Source of the DNA: Palsa-739 sp035532535
GTDB taxonomy: Bacteria; Actinomycetota; Thermoleophilia; Gaiellales; Gaiellaceae
Assembly: GCA_035532535.1 (NCBI GenBank)
Contig: DATKQT010000023.1
Coordinates: 14,136-78,135, forward strand
Reading direction: 5' to 3'
DNA: 64,000 nt
The translations under genes were made by a program, and so were the position numbers. The notes beneath the pieces are model-generated. The model was not told where the DNA came from, made no database searches, and saw only the letters and a program-made list of their open reading frames with translations. Below, one piece after another: positions 50,311 to 58,484 of this stretch (positions are counted from its first letter, which is position 1; each line of letters opens with the position of its first letter).

Positions 50311-50859
50311 ATGACGGGGTCAGCGTTCGGGTCCATTCACAGCGCACTGCACTCGAGCGCCCTCTCGGTCGCCGGGAACGTGCTCATCCTGTTTGCGGTC
50401 GTGCTCTGGCTCGGCCTCGCCTTCCGCGTCTACCGCGACGCGCGCCGGCGCATCGACGACGAGTGGCTCGTGGGCTTGTCGACCGCGCTCGGCGTCGGGC
50501 TCCCCTACGTCGGCCCCCTCGTCTACCTCCTGTTTCGCCCGCCCGAGACCCTCGCGGACGCGCATGCCCGCGAGGTGGAGCTCCGCGCGCTCCGCGGCCG
50601 CCTGCTCCAGGGGGCGCCGCACTGCCCGGTGTGCCTGACAGAGGTCGAGTCGGACTACCTCGTCTGCCCCGTCTGCACGACGCGGCTCCGTGAGCAGTGC
50701 CGGTCCTGCGACTCGGCGCTCGACCCGCTCTGGCAGGCGTGCCCGTACTGCGCGACGCCGCTCACGCCACATGTCGCCGATCTCGATGCGGCCCTGACCG
50801 CCGAGGTCGCCGTCAACGGCAACCTCGCGCACCGGCGCGCACAGCGCCTCACCTCCTAA
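50311..50859 (+). CDS. membrane-anchored double zinc-ribbon protein
   Basis: The 182-aa protein has two hydrophobic segments near the N-terminus (LSVAGNVLILFAVVLWLGLAF; LVGLSTALGVGLPYVGPLVYLLF), like the cardiolipin-synthase N-terminal region. Zinc ribbons CPVCLTEVESDYLVCPVC and CRSCDSALDPLWQACPYC follow, with a helical tail. It is cytosol-facing and probably a regulator or assembly factor; the function is unknown. The stop overlaps the convergent membrane gene (CTAA). Confidence 0.72.
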   Translation: MTGSAFGSIHSALHSSALSVAGNVLILFAVVLWLGLAFRVYRDARRRIDDEWLVGLSTALGVGLPYVGPLVYLLFRPPETLADAHAREVELRALRGRLLQGAPHCPVCLTEVESDYLVCPVCTTRLREQCRSCDSALDPLWQACPYCATPLTPHVADLDAALTAEVAVNGNLAHRRAQRLTS

Positions 50860-52457
50860 TCGTCTGCGACTTCGACCGCCGCCCGCGCGGGAGCGCGCGG
50901 GAGCGCTGCGCGCACGAGCGAGAGCACGGTGATCGGCACCGCCGGCGCGGGGACGAACCGGATGAGTGCGCCGAGCACGGCGACACCGCAGGTGAGCTCG
51001 TACATGGCCGAGTCGTTGACGAGCAGCGACACGACGACGGCGAGGCCCATCGTGAGGACGAAGTCGCGCGTCGGCCGGTGGCGCGCGACCGAGAGCCCGA
51101 CGGCGAACGTGACGAGGAACCAGAGCCCAAGCGGCATCACCAACGGCCAGTTGTGCAGCGCCGGCAGGTACGACAGCGGCACGCGATCCTCGGCCACGGC
51201 CCACAGGCCGGAGAAGCCGCGGCCGAATGCACTTCGGAAGTGGTCCGGTCCCGCCGCACTGAGGTTCGACGACACGACCTTCAGCACGATCGCCGCCGCG
51301 ATGCCGAGCAGCATGAGGAAGCCGCGCGTCCCGAGCCGCAGCATGCGCGCGCCGAGGAACGCAAGCGCGACGCCGAGCACGATCGCGCCGCCGCCGTCCG
51401 ATCCGAAGCGGTTATCCGTCATCAGGAAGAGCCCGAGGACACCGAACGCGGCGAAGCCGAGTGCGCCGAACTTGCGCGCGGCAATCGCCGCGCCGGCGAG
51501 CAGCGGTGCAAGCAGCAGCGTCTCGAGCTGGTTGCCGATCCCCCAGAAGCGCGAGTTTTGCGTCGGCCCGAGCGGCGTCAGCGCCACCCACTCCGGCCGC
51601 ACCGCGAAGAGATAGAAGTGGAGCAGGATCACGCCGAGGAAAAGCAGCAGCAGCCGACCGTCCGTCCGGCAGACGCGGGCGAGCCACAGTCCTCCTCCAA
51701 CGCTCACGACGATGAGCACGGCGAGGATCGTGACCTCGTTCGTCACCTCCGCCGCACCGAGCCCGATGCTCGCGAGAAGCGCGGCGGGCACCAAGGTGAG
51801 CGCGGCGCGCGGCCGGACGGCGGCGAGGAGCAGCGCGAGACACGCGAGGATGATGAGCGCGGCGAGCTTCAGCCGGTTGTTCGCGTGGATCTGCGCGTTG
51901 AGGGTCTTCAACGTCGCGACCGCGCGCGGCGCAGGCATCGACGTCAGCGAGCCACGCTGATGGCCGAGCGCGGTCGGCTCGATGTCGACGATCGACACGA
52001 GACCGGGGATGCGCGTCGTCCGCGAGACGAGCAAGCCGTGGAATCCTCCGCCAAGGACGACGACGTAGTAGCGCTTGTCGTTCTGAACGGGCGTGTCGCT
52101 CTTCGGCGGCAGCGTGACGATGATCGTGCGCGGTCGGCTCGGCGTGCCGGTCGCCGCGCTCGCGGACAGGAGCGGCGGCCCGCTCGGGACGCCGCCGAGG
52201 TACGAGTTCTCCCGGACACCACGTACGAGCTGCGCGAGCGCCTGGCGGCGGTTCGTCGTCGGGCCCGTGCCGGGCACGAGCAGGCCGATGGCGCCGTGAC
52301 GCGCGAACTGGCGCAGCTGCCAGCCGGCCATGTGGTCGAGAATGACGACGCGGAAGGGCGCGGCTCCGGGGACGGTCTTCGCCAGCGCTGGTGCCGCGGG
52401 GACGATCCCGGCGAGCACCACGAGGCTGAAAAGGAGTAGGCGGCGCCGGCGGATCAT
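50856..52457 (-). CDS. large membrane protein with extracytoplasmic N-terminal domain
   Basis: The 533-aa protein has a signal peptide (MIRRRRLLLFSLVVLAGIVPAAPALA) and an extracellular domain (about 27-190; FRVVILDHMAGWQLRQFARHGAIGLLVPGTGPTTNR). About ten membrane helices follow, with conserved-looking loops RFWGIGNQLETLLLAP and TDNRFGSDGGGAIVLG. These loops resemble alkaline-phosphatase-like or polymerase-type membrane proteins of actinobacteria, but no function is assigned. It starts 56 bp downstream of the tRNA-Thr gene. Confidence 0.65.
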   Translation of the reverse strand: MIRRRRLLLFSLVVLAGIVPAAPALAKTVPGAAPFRVVILDHMAGWQLRQFARHGAIGLLVPGTGPTTNRRQALAQLVRGVRENSYLGGVPSGPPLLSASAATGTPSRPRTIIVTLPPKSDTPVQNDKRYYVVVLGGGFHGLLVSRTTRIPGLVSIVDIEPTALGHQRGSLTSMPAPRAVATLKTLNAQIHANNRLKLAALIILACLALLLAAVRPRAALTLVPAALLASIGLGAAEVTNEVTILAVLIVVSVGGGLWLARVCRTDGRLLLLFLGVILLHFYLFAVRPEWVALTPLGPTQNSRFWGIGNQLETLLLAPLLAGAAIAARKFGALGFAAFGVLGLFLMTDNRFGSDGGGAIVLGVALAFLGARMLRLGTRGFLMLLGIAAAIVLKVVSSNLSAAGPDHFRSAFGRGFSGLWAVAEDRVPLSYLPALHNWPLVMPLGLWFLVTFAVGLSVARHRPTRDFVLTMGLAVVVSLLVNDSAMYELTCGVAVLGALIRFVPAPAVPITVLSLVRAALPRAPARAAVEVADD

Positions 52458-52513
52458 TGTCCGTCGCGATTCTCTCCTATAGAAGGCGGAGGCTGCGTAG
52501 GAAGATGATGAGA

Positions 52514-52586
52514 AGCCGACGCGCGGATTCGAACCGCGGACCCCTTCATTACGAGTGAAGTGCTCTACCAGCTGAGCTACGTCGGC
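52514..52586 (-). tRNA. tRNA-Thr (anticodon CGT)
   Basis: The 73-nt cloverleaf is on the minus strand. Acceptor arms GCCGACG/CGTCGGC pair fully, with discriminator T. D arm TAGCTCAGCTGGTAGAGCA; anticodon stem CTTCA/TGAAG with loop CTCGTAA; T arm CGCGG-TTCGAAT-CCGCG. The anticodon CGT reads ACG (Thr). The CCA end is not encoded. Confidence 0.95.
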
Positions 52587-52912
52587 CCGGCGGCGACAGT
52601 TTAGTGCGGCGCGCCCGAGGAATCGGGATTCTCATCCGTCGCTAATCCTCGTGCTGTTGAATGGGTCTCGGCCGGAGGATTCCGGGTTTGAACCAGGAAG
52701 GTGGGCCTTGAACGTTGCCCCGCTGTTAGGAAATCGCAAAAATGCGATGTCTGGGAATGGACATGGGTGGTATCCCGTTCTATAAGTAGAGAACAGGGGC
52801 CGACCGGCAGATCGCGGGCCATGCCCCGCGCCGGGGCCTCGGGGCCCGCGAACGGCGCGGTCCCTCTGACCGAAAGAGGAAGATTCCACTGACTGATACG
52901 CACCTGCACGAT
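52587..52912 (+). promoter_or_regulatory. upstream region and promoter of the second sigma-70 gene
   Basis: No gene was found in this 326-bp gap. It contains a near-consensus promoter: TGGACA (52758-52763), a 17-bp spacer and TATAAG (52781-52786). A roughly 120-nt leader precedes the coding region. A small hairpin, ATCGC-AAAAAT-GCGAT, lies upstream of the promoter. An AGAGGA ribosome site is at 52875-52880. The long leader may hold post-transcriptional control, but no known riboswitch class was recognised. Confidence 0.65.
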
Positions 52913-53920
52913 TTGACGCCTACCGAGCGCCTCGTCGAGGAGGCCGCCGACCGCGGTTTCATCGAGGAACGGGAGCTCGAGGCGTTCGCCGACGAGCACG
53001 ACCTGGCCGACGACGAGATCGCGGCCCTCCAGACCGCCCTCGACGAGCGCGACGTGACCGTCCGCGCCCCGATCACGGCGGCCGAGGCTGCGCCTGCTGC
53101 GACGGGCACGCTCGACCCGCTCCAGCTCTTCATGGACGCGGCCGGCCGGCACAAGCTGCTCACCGCGGCCGACGAAGTCATGCTCGCCAAGCGCATCGAG
53201 ACCGGCGACCTGGCGGCCAAGGAGCGGATGATCAACTCCAACCTCCGCCTCGTCGTCTCCATCGCGAAGCGCTATCAGGGCCACGATGTCCCGCTCCTCG
53301 ACCTGATCCAGGAGGGCGTCATCGGCCTGAACCGCGCCGCGGAGAAGTTCGACTGGCGCAAGGGCTACAAGTTCTCGACGTATGCGACCTGGTGGATCCG
53401 TCAGGCCTGCCAGCGCGCGGTCGCGAACCAGTCGAAGACGATCCGCATCCCGGTCCACGTCCAGGAGCGCCGCATCAAGCTGAACCGCGCGTCCGCGGAG
53501 CTTCAGGCCAAGCTGGGCCGCGAGGCGACCATCGACGAGCTCGCCGACGCCACACGCCTCAAGAAGGAGCACGTGGAGGAGGCGCTCGACGCGGTCGACT
53601 CGGTCTCGCTCAACCAGGGCCTCGGCTCCGACAGCGACTCCGAGCTCGGCGATCTGTTCGCCGACGAGAGCTCGGCCGATCCGGTCGAGGAGGCCGCGGA
53701 CGCCCTCCGGCGCCAGCGCGTCCAGCGCGCGGTGGCGGAGCTGCCCGAGCGCCAGCGCCGGATCATCGAGCTGCGCTTCGGCTTCGGAGGCGAGTCGGCT
53801 TCACTGGAGACGATCGGCAAGGAGCTCGGACTGACCCGCGAGCGCGTGCGTCAGCTCGAGACCGAGGCGCTCATGCGGCTCCAGCTCGAGCTCGGCGACG
53901 AGCTCGCAAGCGCCGCCTGA
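52913..53920 (+). CDS. sigma-70 family RNA polymerase sigma factor, primary-like (group 2)
   Basis: The 335-aa protein has an N-terminal region 1.1-like part (about residues 1-50), region 1.2-2 (NLRLVVSIAKRYQGHDVPLLDLIQEG; FSTYATWWIRQACQRAV), region 3 and region 4 (LPERQRRIIELRFGFGGESASLETIGKELGLTRERVRQLE). It resembles the housekeeping sigma but lacks its long linker, as in HrdA/SigB-type group 2 factors. The start is uncertain: TTG 52913 has no SD, whereas CTG 52889 (same frame) sits 8 nt after AGAGGA. Confidence 0.88.
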   Translation: MTPTERLVEEAADRGFIEERELEAFADEHDLADDEIAALQTALDERDVTVRAPITAAEAAPAATGTLDPLQLFMDAAGRHKLLTAADEVMLAKRIETGDLAAKERMINSNLRLVVSIAKRYQGHDVPLLDLIQEGVIGLNRAAEKFDWRKGYKFSTYATWWIRQACQRAVANQSKTIRIPVHVQERRIKLNRASAELQAKLGREATIDELADATRLKKEHVEEALDAVDSVSLNQGLGSDSDSELGDLFADESSADPVEEAADALRRQRVQRAVAELPERQRRIIELRFGFGGESASLETIGKELGLTRERVRQLETEALMRLQLELGDELASAA

Positions 53921-53932
53921 GGCGCGGTGTGC

Positions 53933-55237
53933 CTAGTGGCCGTGGCCGCCGCCCTGGCCGTTGCCTTGACCATTGCCGCCGTTCCCGCCGGTGCTCGATC
54001 CGCCGGCGGGCGGCGGCGGCGTGGACCCGCTGCCGCTCGACGGGTCGGTCGAGGCCTGGGCCTGGCCCTGGCCGGCGCTCTGGCCCTGGCCTGAGTCGCC
54101 GTTTTTGCCCTGGCCGCCCTGGCCGTCTCCGTTCCCCTGACCCTGGCCGGCGGACGACGAACTGCTCGTTCCTGAGCCGGCGCGCTCGTGAGGGGCTTGT
54201 GCTCCGCTCGCCCCGGAGCCGCCGCCGCCGTGACGGCCGGGCGCGGGCGGGTTCTGCGCCGCAGCCCGGCTGCCCACGGTCACCGGCGCATCGACTGGAG
54301 CAGCGACGGGCGCTGAAGCCGGAGGGGCAGTCGGCACGACCGTGTCCGAGGTCGTCGGCGCGGGCGTACCGGTGGATGTGGGTACCGGGACGCGGGCGGC
54401 CGGCCGCGGCGCTGCGTGCACACGCGCGGGCGCAGGCGCAGGCCGGATGGAAGCGAGCCCGGAGACCGGCGGGGGCACCGCCGGAGCGGAAGTCGTCGGC
54501 GCAGTCGGCGTGTGTGTCCGGGCGTGATGCCGGGCCGGCGACGCGACGACGACCGTGCCGGCGCTGACGACTGCGACGACCGCCGCCACCTTCGCCGCCG
54601 CCGCGCCCCCGCCGAAGAGGAGCGACTTGAGCCCGGTGAGCAGGTTGCCGAGGTCCGCGCCGCGCACCATGCGGCGCTTCTGCGCCGGCGCCGGCGGCTC
54701 TTCGAGGCCCTTCGCGAGCGAGCGCCGCGCGCGGAAGATGAGCGTCTCCACCGCCGTCTGCGAGAGCTCGAGCTCCGCAGCGATCTCGCGGTAGGAGAGG
54801 CCCTGCCACTCGCGCAGGAGAATCGCGCGCCGCTGGTTCTCAGGCATCTGCTCCAGCACGTCCTGGAGGCCGACGAGCTCGTCGGCGAGACGGCTCGGCG
54901 CAGGAGCCAGCTCTTCGACCACGTCGAAGTCCGTCGGCGATTCGATCCGGTTCCGGCGCCACGTCGACCGGCGCCTCGACAGGCAGACGTTCTCGGCGAT
55001 CTTGAACAACCACGCCGACTCGAGCTCGGGGACGATGCCGCGCTTGATTCCACGGAACGCGTTCAGGAACGTGCTCTGCACCGCGTCCTCGGCCTCCTCG
55101 CGCGAACCGAGCTGGTGCAGGCAGTAGCGGAAGATCTGGGTCGAGTACCGCTCGTACAAGGCGCGGGTCAACTCCGCCTCGGGCGGAGCCGCGCCCGCGG
55201 CGCGGTCGGCACGTCCTATGGACGGAACTACAGCCAT
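53933..55237 (-). CDS. ECF sigma factor fused to membrane anchor and low-complexity extracellular tail
   Basis: The 434-aa protein has sigma region 2 at about residues 25-92 (YSTQIFRYCLHQLGSREEAEDAVQ) and region 4 at 124-177 (QMPENQRRAILLREWQGLSYREIAAELELSQTAVETLIFRARRSL). It continues into one membrane helix (about 211-232) and a Pro/Ala/Thr then Gly/Gln/Asn-rich tail to the end (GQGQGNGDGQGGQGKNG). The sigma part would be held at the membrane unless cleaved. No separate anti-sigma gene is adjacent. The base sequence of the tail is repetitive but in frame with the sigma part. Confidence 0.87.
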   Translation of the reverse strand: MAVVPSIGRADRAAGAAPPEAELTRALYERYSTQIFRYCLHQLGSREEAEDAVQSTFLNAFRGIKRGIVPELESAWLFKIAENVCLSRRRSTWRRNRIESPTDFDVVEELAPAPSRLADELVGLQDVLEQMPENQRRAILLREWQGLSYREIAAELELSQTAVETLIFRARRSLAKGLEEPPAPAQKRRMVRGADLGNLLTGLKSLLFGGGAAAAKVAAVVAVVSAGTVVVASPARHHARTHTPTAPTTSAPAVPPPVSGLASIRPAPAPARVHAAPRPAARVPVPTSTGTPAPTTSDTVVPTAPPASAPVAAPVDAPVTVGSRAAAQNPPAPGRHGGGGSGASGAQAPHERAGSGTSSSSSAGQGQGNGDGQGGQGKNGDSGQGQSAGQGQAQASTDPSSGSGSTPPPPAGGSSTGGNGGNGQGNGQGGGHGH

Positions 55238-55318
55238 TCCGTGCCCCCTGAGCCTCGAACCGTCGCCGTATCTTCCGTGCGCGCGGTCACGACGGCAACC
55301 TCGAAAGGGGGATCTCTC

Positions 55319-56413
55319 TCAGGACGCCGTTCGTGCCGAGAACGCGGCCCCCGAGAAGGCGCGGCGCAGCCGGACGAGGAGCGCCTCCACCGCGAGCGGC
55401 ATCGAGAGCTGCAGCTCCTCCGCCTCCCGCCACGCCGCCCGCACGGCCTCGCAGGCCTCCTCGGCGGCGGGAAGCCGTTCCTTCGAGGCGTCCTCGCGCA
55501 GCTGCGGCAGCCGGTCGACGTGCACGACCGCGTCCTCGGCGCCGACGGCGGCGACGATGAGGTCGCGGTACCACCACTCGAGCTCCTCCAGGACGGCCAG
55601 CAGTTCGTCGCGCTCCGCACCGCGTTGCGCGCGCCGCAGGCGCTGGTCCGCCTCACGGCCCGTGAGCTCGAGGACGGCGACCGTCTCTTCGGCCCGCGCG
55701 CGCGCCTCGTCGCCGCGCTCGCCGATGCCGGCGAGGATCGTCTCCGCGCCGTCAGCCGAGTCGAACTCCGGGTCGAGATACACCGCACGCGCGACGCCGA
55801 GCAACTGCTCGCGGCGCTGCTGCGCGGCCGGGTCGAGCAGGCGCTCGGCGCGGTCGAGCCGCCCGCCGGCGACCCGCGCGACGGTGGTCACCTCGGCGTC
55901 CGGCAGCTCGGGCGCACGCGCGTGCACGGCGTCGCGCACGGCCGCCTCCGAGAGCCGGCGGAAGGTCACGAGCTGGCAGCGCGACCTGATCGTCTCCGGC
56001 AAGGGGCCGAGGTCGTCGGCCACGAGGACGATGACCGCATACGGCGGCGGCTCCTCGAGATCCTTGAGCAGCGCGTCGGCAGCGTCCTCGTTCATCGTGT
56101 CCGCCCCGAACACGAGATAGACGCGCCGCGACGCCTCGAAGGGCCGCATGTGCAGGTCGTGGCGGAGCCCGCGGATGTCGTCGATGCGGATCTGGTCTCC
56201 GAGCGGCTCGAGCACGTACAGGTCGGGATGCGTGCGGCGCTCCACGCGTGCGTGGTCGCCCAGCAGCTCTGCGGCGAAGAGCAGCGCAAGGTCGCGCTTG
56301 CCGACGCCCGATGGGCCGTGCAGCAGGTACGCGTGCGCGGGGCCTTCCGCGAGCGCCGCACTCAGGAGGCGCTTCGCCTCGTGCTGCTCAGATACGGCTT
56401 CGAAGTCGTTCAC
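55319..56413 (-). CDS. holB: DNA polymerase III subunit delta' (HolB)
   Basis: The 364-aa AAA+ clamp-loader subunit has a P-loop HGPSGVGKRDLALL, sensor and arginine-finger regions (DALLKDLEEPPPYAVIVLV; TIRSRCQLVTF), and a C-terminal helical collar. DALLKxLEEPP and RSRC are hallmarks of delta'/tau family members. GTG 56413 lies within tmk (26-bp overlap), the usual tmk-holB pair. The P-loop is better preserved than in many delta' proteins. Confidence 0.9.
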   Translation of the reverse strand: MNDFEAVSEQHEAKRLLSAALAEGPAHAYLLHGPSGVGKRDLALLFAAELLGDHARVERRTHPDLYVLEPLGDQIRIDDIRGLRHDLHMRPFEASRRVYLVFGADTMNEDAADALLKDLEEPPPYAVIVLVADDLGPLPETIRSRCQLVTFRRLSEAAVRDAVHARAPELPDAEVTTVARVAGGRLDRAERLLDPAAQQRREQLLGVARAVYLDPEFDSADGAETILAGIGERGDEARARAEETVAVLELTGREADQRLRRAQRGAERDELLAVLEELEWWYRDLIVAAVGAEDAVVHVDRLPQLREDASKERLPAAEEACEAVRAAWREAEELQLSMPLAVEALLVRLRRAFSGAAFSARTAS

Positions 56414-56981
56414 GGATCACCTCCGCCAGCACGTCTCGCGGCTGCGTCCCGTCGAGGGCCACGACGCGCTCGGGGAACGTTTTCGCAAGCTCGAGGTAGC
56501 CGGCGTTCACGAGCGAGCGAAAGCGGTCGCCTTCGCGTTCGAGCCGGTCGGTGGCGCCGGCACGTCGCCTCGCCTCGTCGACATCCACGAGCAGCAGAAC
56601 CGTGAGGTCGGGCATGAGTCGCTGGACGACGGCGAGATTGAGCTCGAGGACGGCATCGATCCCGAGCCGGCGCGCGAAGCCCTGATACGCGAGCGACGAG
56701 TCCACGTAACGGTCGGCGATGACGTCAGCGCCGCGGTCGAGTGCAGGCCGGATCACCTCGGCGACCAGCTCGGCCCGCGCGGCGGCGAAGAGCGCGGCCT
56801 CGGCCCAGCCCGACATCTCCGGCCCGTTCAGCACGAGCTCGCGCACGCGCTCGCCCAGCTCCGTGCCGCCCGGCTCGCGCGTCAGCACGACCTCGCGGCC
56901 CTCGGCGGCGAGAGCATCGCGGAGCAGCTCCGCCTGGGTCGACTTCCCCGATCCGTCGACTCCTTCGAAGGTCACGAACAC
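56388..56981 (-). CDS. tmk: thymidylate kinase
   Basis: The 197-aa protein has the P-loop FEGVDGSGKSTQ, the TREPGGT motif, DR(Y) in IADRYVDSSLAYQG and a LID region. It phosphorylates dTMP to dTDP. The GTG at 56981 is 20 bp from the divergent epimerase start. The -10 box for this gene (TATGGT, minus strand 56996-56991) overlaps that of the other gene. Confidence 0.94.
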   Translation of the reverse strand: MFVTFEGVDGSGKSTQAELLRDALAAEGREVVLTREPGGTELGERVRELVLNGPEMSGWAEAALFAAARAELVAEVIRPALDRGADVIADRYVDSSLAYQGFARRLGIDAVLELNLAVVQRLMPDLTVLLLVDVDEARRRAGATDRLEREGDRFRSLVNAGYLELAKTFPERVVALDGTQPRDVLAEVIRERLRSRI

Positions 56982-56989
56982 GTCGCTTC

Positions 56990-56996
56990 TACCATA
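56990..56996. promoter_or_regulatory. overlapping divergent -10 boxes, tmk / galE-like gene
   Basis: TACCAT on the plus strand (56990-56995) and TATGGT on the minus strand (56996-56991) occupy the same seven bases. The plus start codon follows six bases later (leaderless); the minus start codon is nine bases away. The 20-bp gap leaves room for no other core promoter element than these. Confidence 0.55.
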
Positions 56997-57001
56997 GGGA
57001 A

Positions 57002-57904
57002 GTGCGCGCGGTCGTGACCGGGGGGGCAGGGTTCATCGGATCGAACCTCGTCGACGTGCTGCTCGCGCGTGGGGACGAGGTGCACGCGCTCGACGACCTC
57101 TCGAAAGGCTCACGCGAGAACGTCACGGCGCCGGCGGAGCTGCACGTGGCGGACATCCGGGAGCCGGACGCGATCTTCGACGCGGTGCGGCCCGAAATCG
57201 TGTTCCATCTCGCCGCCCAGGCCGACGTCCGCGTGTCGGTCGATCGCCCGGCACACGACGCCGACGTGAACGTGCTTGGAACGATCAGGATTCTCGAGGC
57301 CGCGCGCCGGCATGGCGCGAAAGTCGTCTTCGCGTCCTCCGGCGGCGCCGCCTACGGCGAGTGCGACGCGCCGGCGGCCGAGTCGGCGCCGCTGCGGCCG
57401 CTCGCGCCGTACGGCACGTCGAAGCTCTGCGGCGAGGAATACCTCGCGACCTGGAACCGCCTCTACGGCACAGAGCACGTCGCGCTGCGCCTCGGGAACG
57501 TCTACGGCCCGCGGCAGATGCCCCACGGCGAGGCGGGCGTCGTCGCCATCTTCATGGGGCTGCTGCGCGACGGCGGCACGCCGACGATCTTCGGCGACGG
57601 CAGCCAGAGCCGCGACTATGTCTACGTCGGCGACGTCGCAGACGCGCTGGTCTGCGCGCTCGAACCGAGCGGCGGCGTCTACAACGTCGGCACCGGAGTC
57701 GAGACCTCGGTCGTCGCCCTGTACGGCGCGATCGAGGCCGCGGCCGGCATCAACCGGGAGGCGGCGTTCGCGCCTGCACGTCTCGGGGAGCTGCAACGCA
57801 GCGTCCTCGACGCATCGCTCGCCGAGCGCGCCCTGCGCTGGCGTCCTCGTCACTCCCTCGGCGAGGGCTTGGCCGAGACGTGGGCCTGGATCTCCTCGAG
57901 CTAG
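57002..57904 (+). CDS. NAD-dependent epimerase/dehydratase, UDP-glucose 4-epimerase-like
   Basis: The 300-aa extended SDR enzyme has the NAD motif VTGGAGFIGSNLVDVL, serine in VFASSGGAAYGE, catalytic YxxxK in YGTSKLCGEEY, and NVYGPRQMPHGEAGVV, typical of GalE-like enzymes. It interconverts nucleotide sugars for envelope polysaccharide. The GTG 57002 follows a TACCAT box by six bases. The next two genes (LytR_C protein; O-antigen ligase-like) are also envelope-related. Confidence 0.85.
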   Translation: MRAVVTGGAGFIGSNLVDVLLARGDEVHALDDLSKGSRENVTAPAELHVADIREPDAIFDAVRPEIVFHLAAQADVRVSVDRPAHDADVNVLGTIRILEAARRHGAKVVFASSGGAAYGECDAPAAESAPLRPLAPYGTSKLCGEEYLATWNRLYGTEHVALRLGNVYGPRQMPHGEAGVVAIFMGLLRDGGTPTIFGDGSQSRDYVYVGDVADALVCALEPSGGVYNVGTGVETSVVALYGAIEAAAGINREAAFAPARLGELQRSVLDASLAERALRWRPRHSLGEGLAETWAWISSS

Positions 57905-57941
57905 CAGGATCGGACACGGGACCGGCGAAACCGACCGGGCC

Positions 57942-58484
57942 GTGGACAGCGTCGAGCACTACACCGAGCCTTTCCCGTGGCGGACGGCGACGCTTATCGC
58001 GTCGGCAGTGGCGACGCTCGAGCTCGTCGGCCTCGTCGTGGTCGGCGCATTCGTCCTCGCACACCCGTTCCGGCACGCCGCGAAGCACACGACGACCACC
58101 CCAGCGGTCGCGACCGTCGTCCACCACGCCGCGCCGGTGCGCCACTTCGTCCCGGTCCCGGCGAAGGACCGGTTCGGTCCGATCCCGTCGCACCCGCTCC
58201 GCGCTCGCTCGCTCGTGCGCGTGCTCGTCCTCAACGCGAACGGCGTCCAGGGCGCGGCGCACGCCGAGGCTGCGCGCCTGCAGGCGCTCGGCTACCCGAT
58301 CGGCGGAGCGGCGAACGCTCCGAGCCACCACTACGCGCAGTCGATGGTGATGTTCGTCCCCGGGTATTTGAAGGAAGCGCGTCGACTCGCGCGTGACGTC
58401 GGCATCCGCCTCGTCGCGCCGCTCGACGGATTGACGCCGTCGACGCTCAGTGCGTCGCGGCTGGTCGTCCTGCTGGGCAGCTAG
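57942..58484 (+). CDS. LytR C-terminal (LytR_C) domain membrane protein
   Basis: The 180-aa protein has one membrane helix (LIASAVATLELVGLVVVGAFVLA), a His/Thr-rich linker, then the LytR_C domain: VRVLVLNANGVQGAAHAEAARLQALGYPIGG ... MVMFVPGYLKEARRLARDVGIRLVAPL ... SRLVVLLG. The domain binds cell-wall material; the catalytic LytR part is absent. The start (GTG 57942) is tentative. It overlaps the convergent ligase gene by 38 bp. Confidence 0.8.
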   Translation: MDSVEHYTEPFPWRTATLIASAVATLELVGLVVVGAFVLAHPFRHAAKHTTTTPAVATVVHHAAPVRHFVPVPAKDRFGPIPSHPLRARSLVRVLVLNANGVQGAAHAEAARLQALGYPIGGAANAPSHHYAQSMVMFVPGYLKEARRLARDVGIRLVAPLDGLTPSTLSASRLVVLLGS

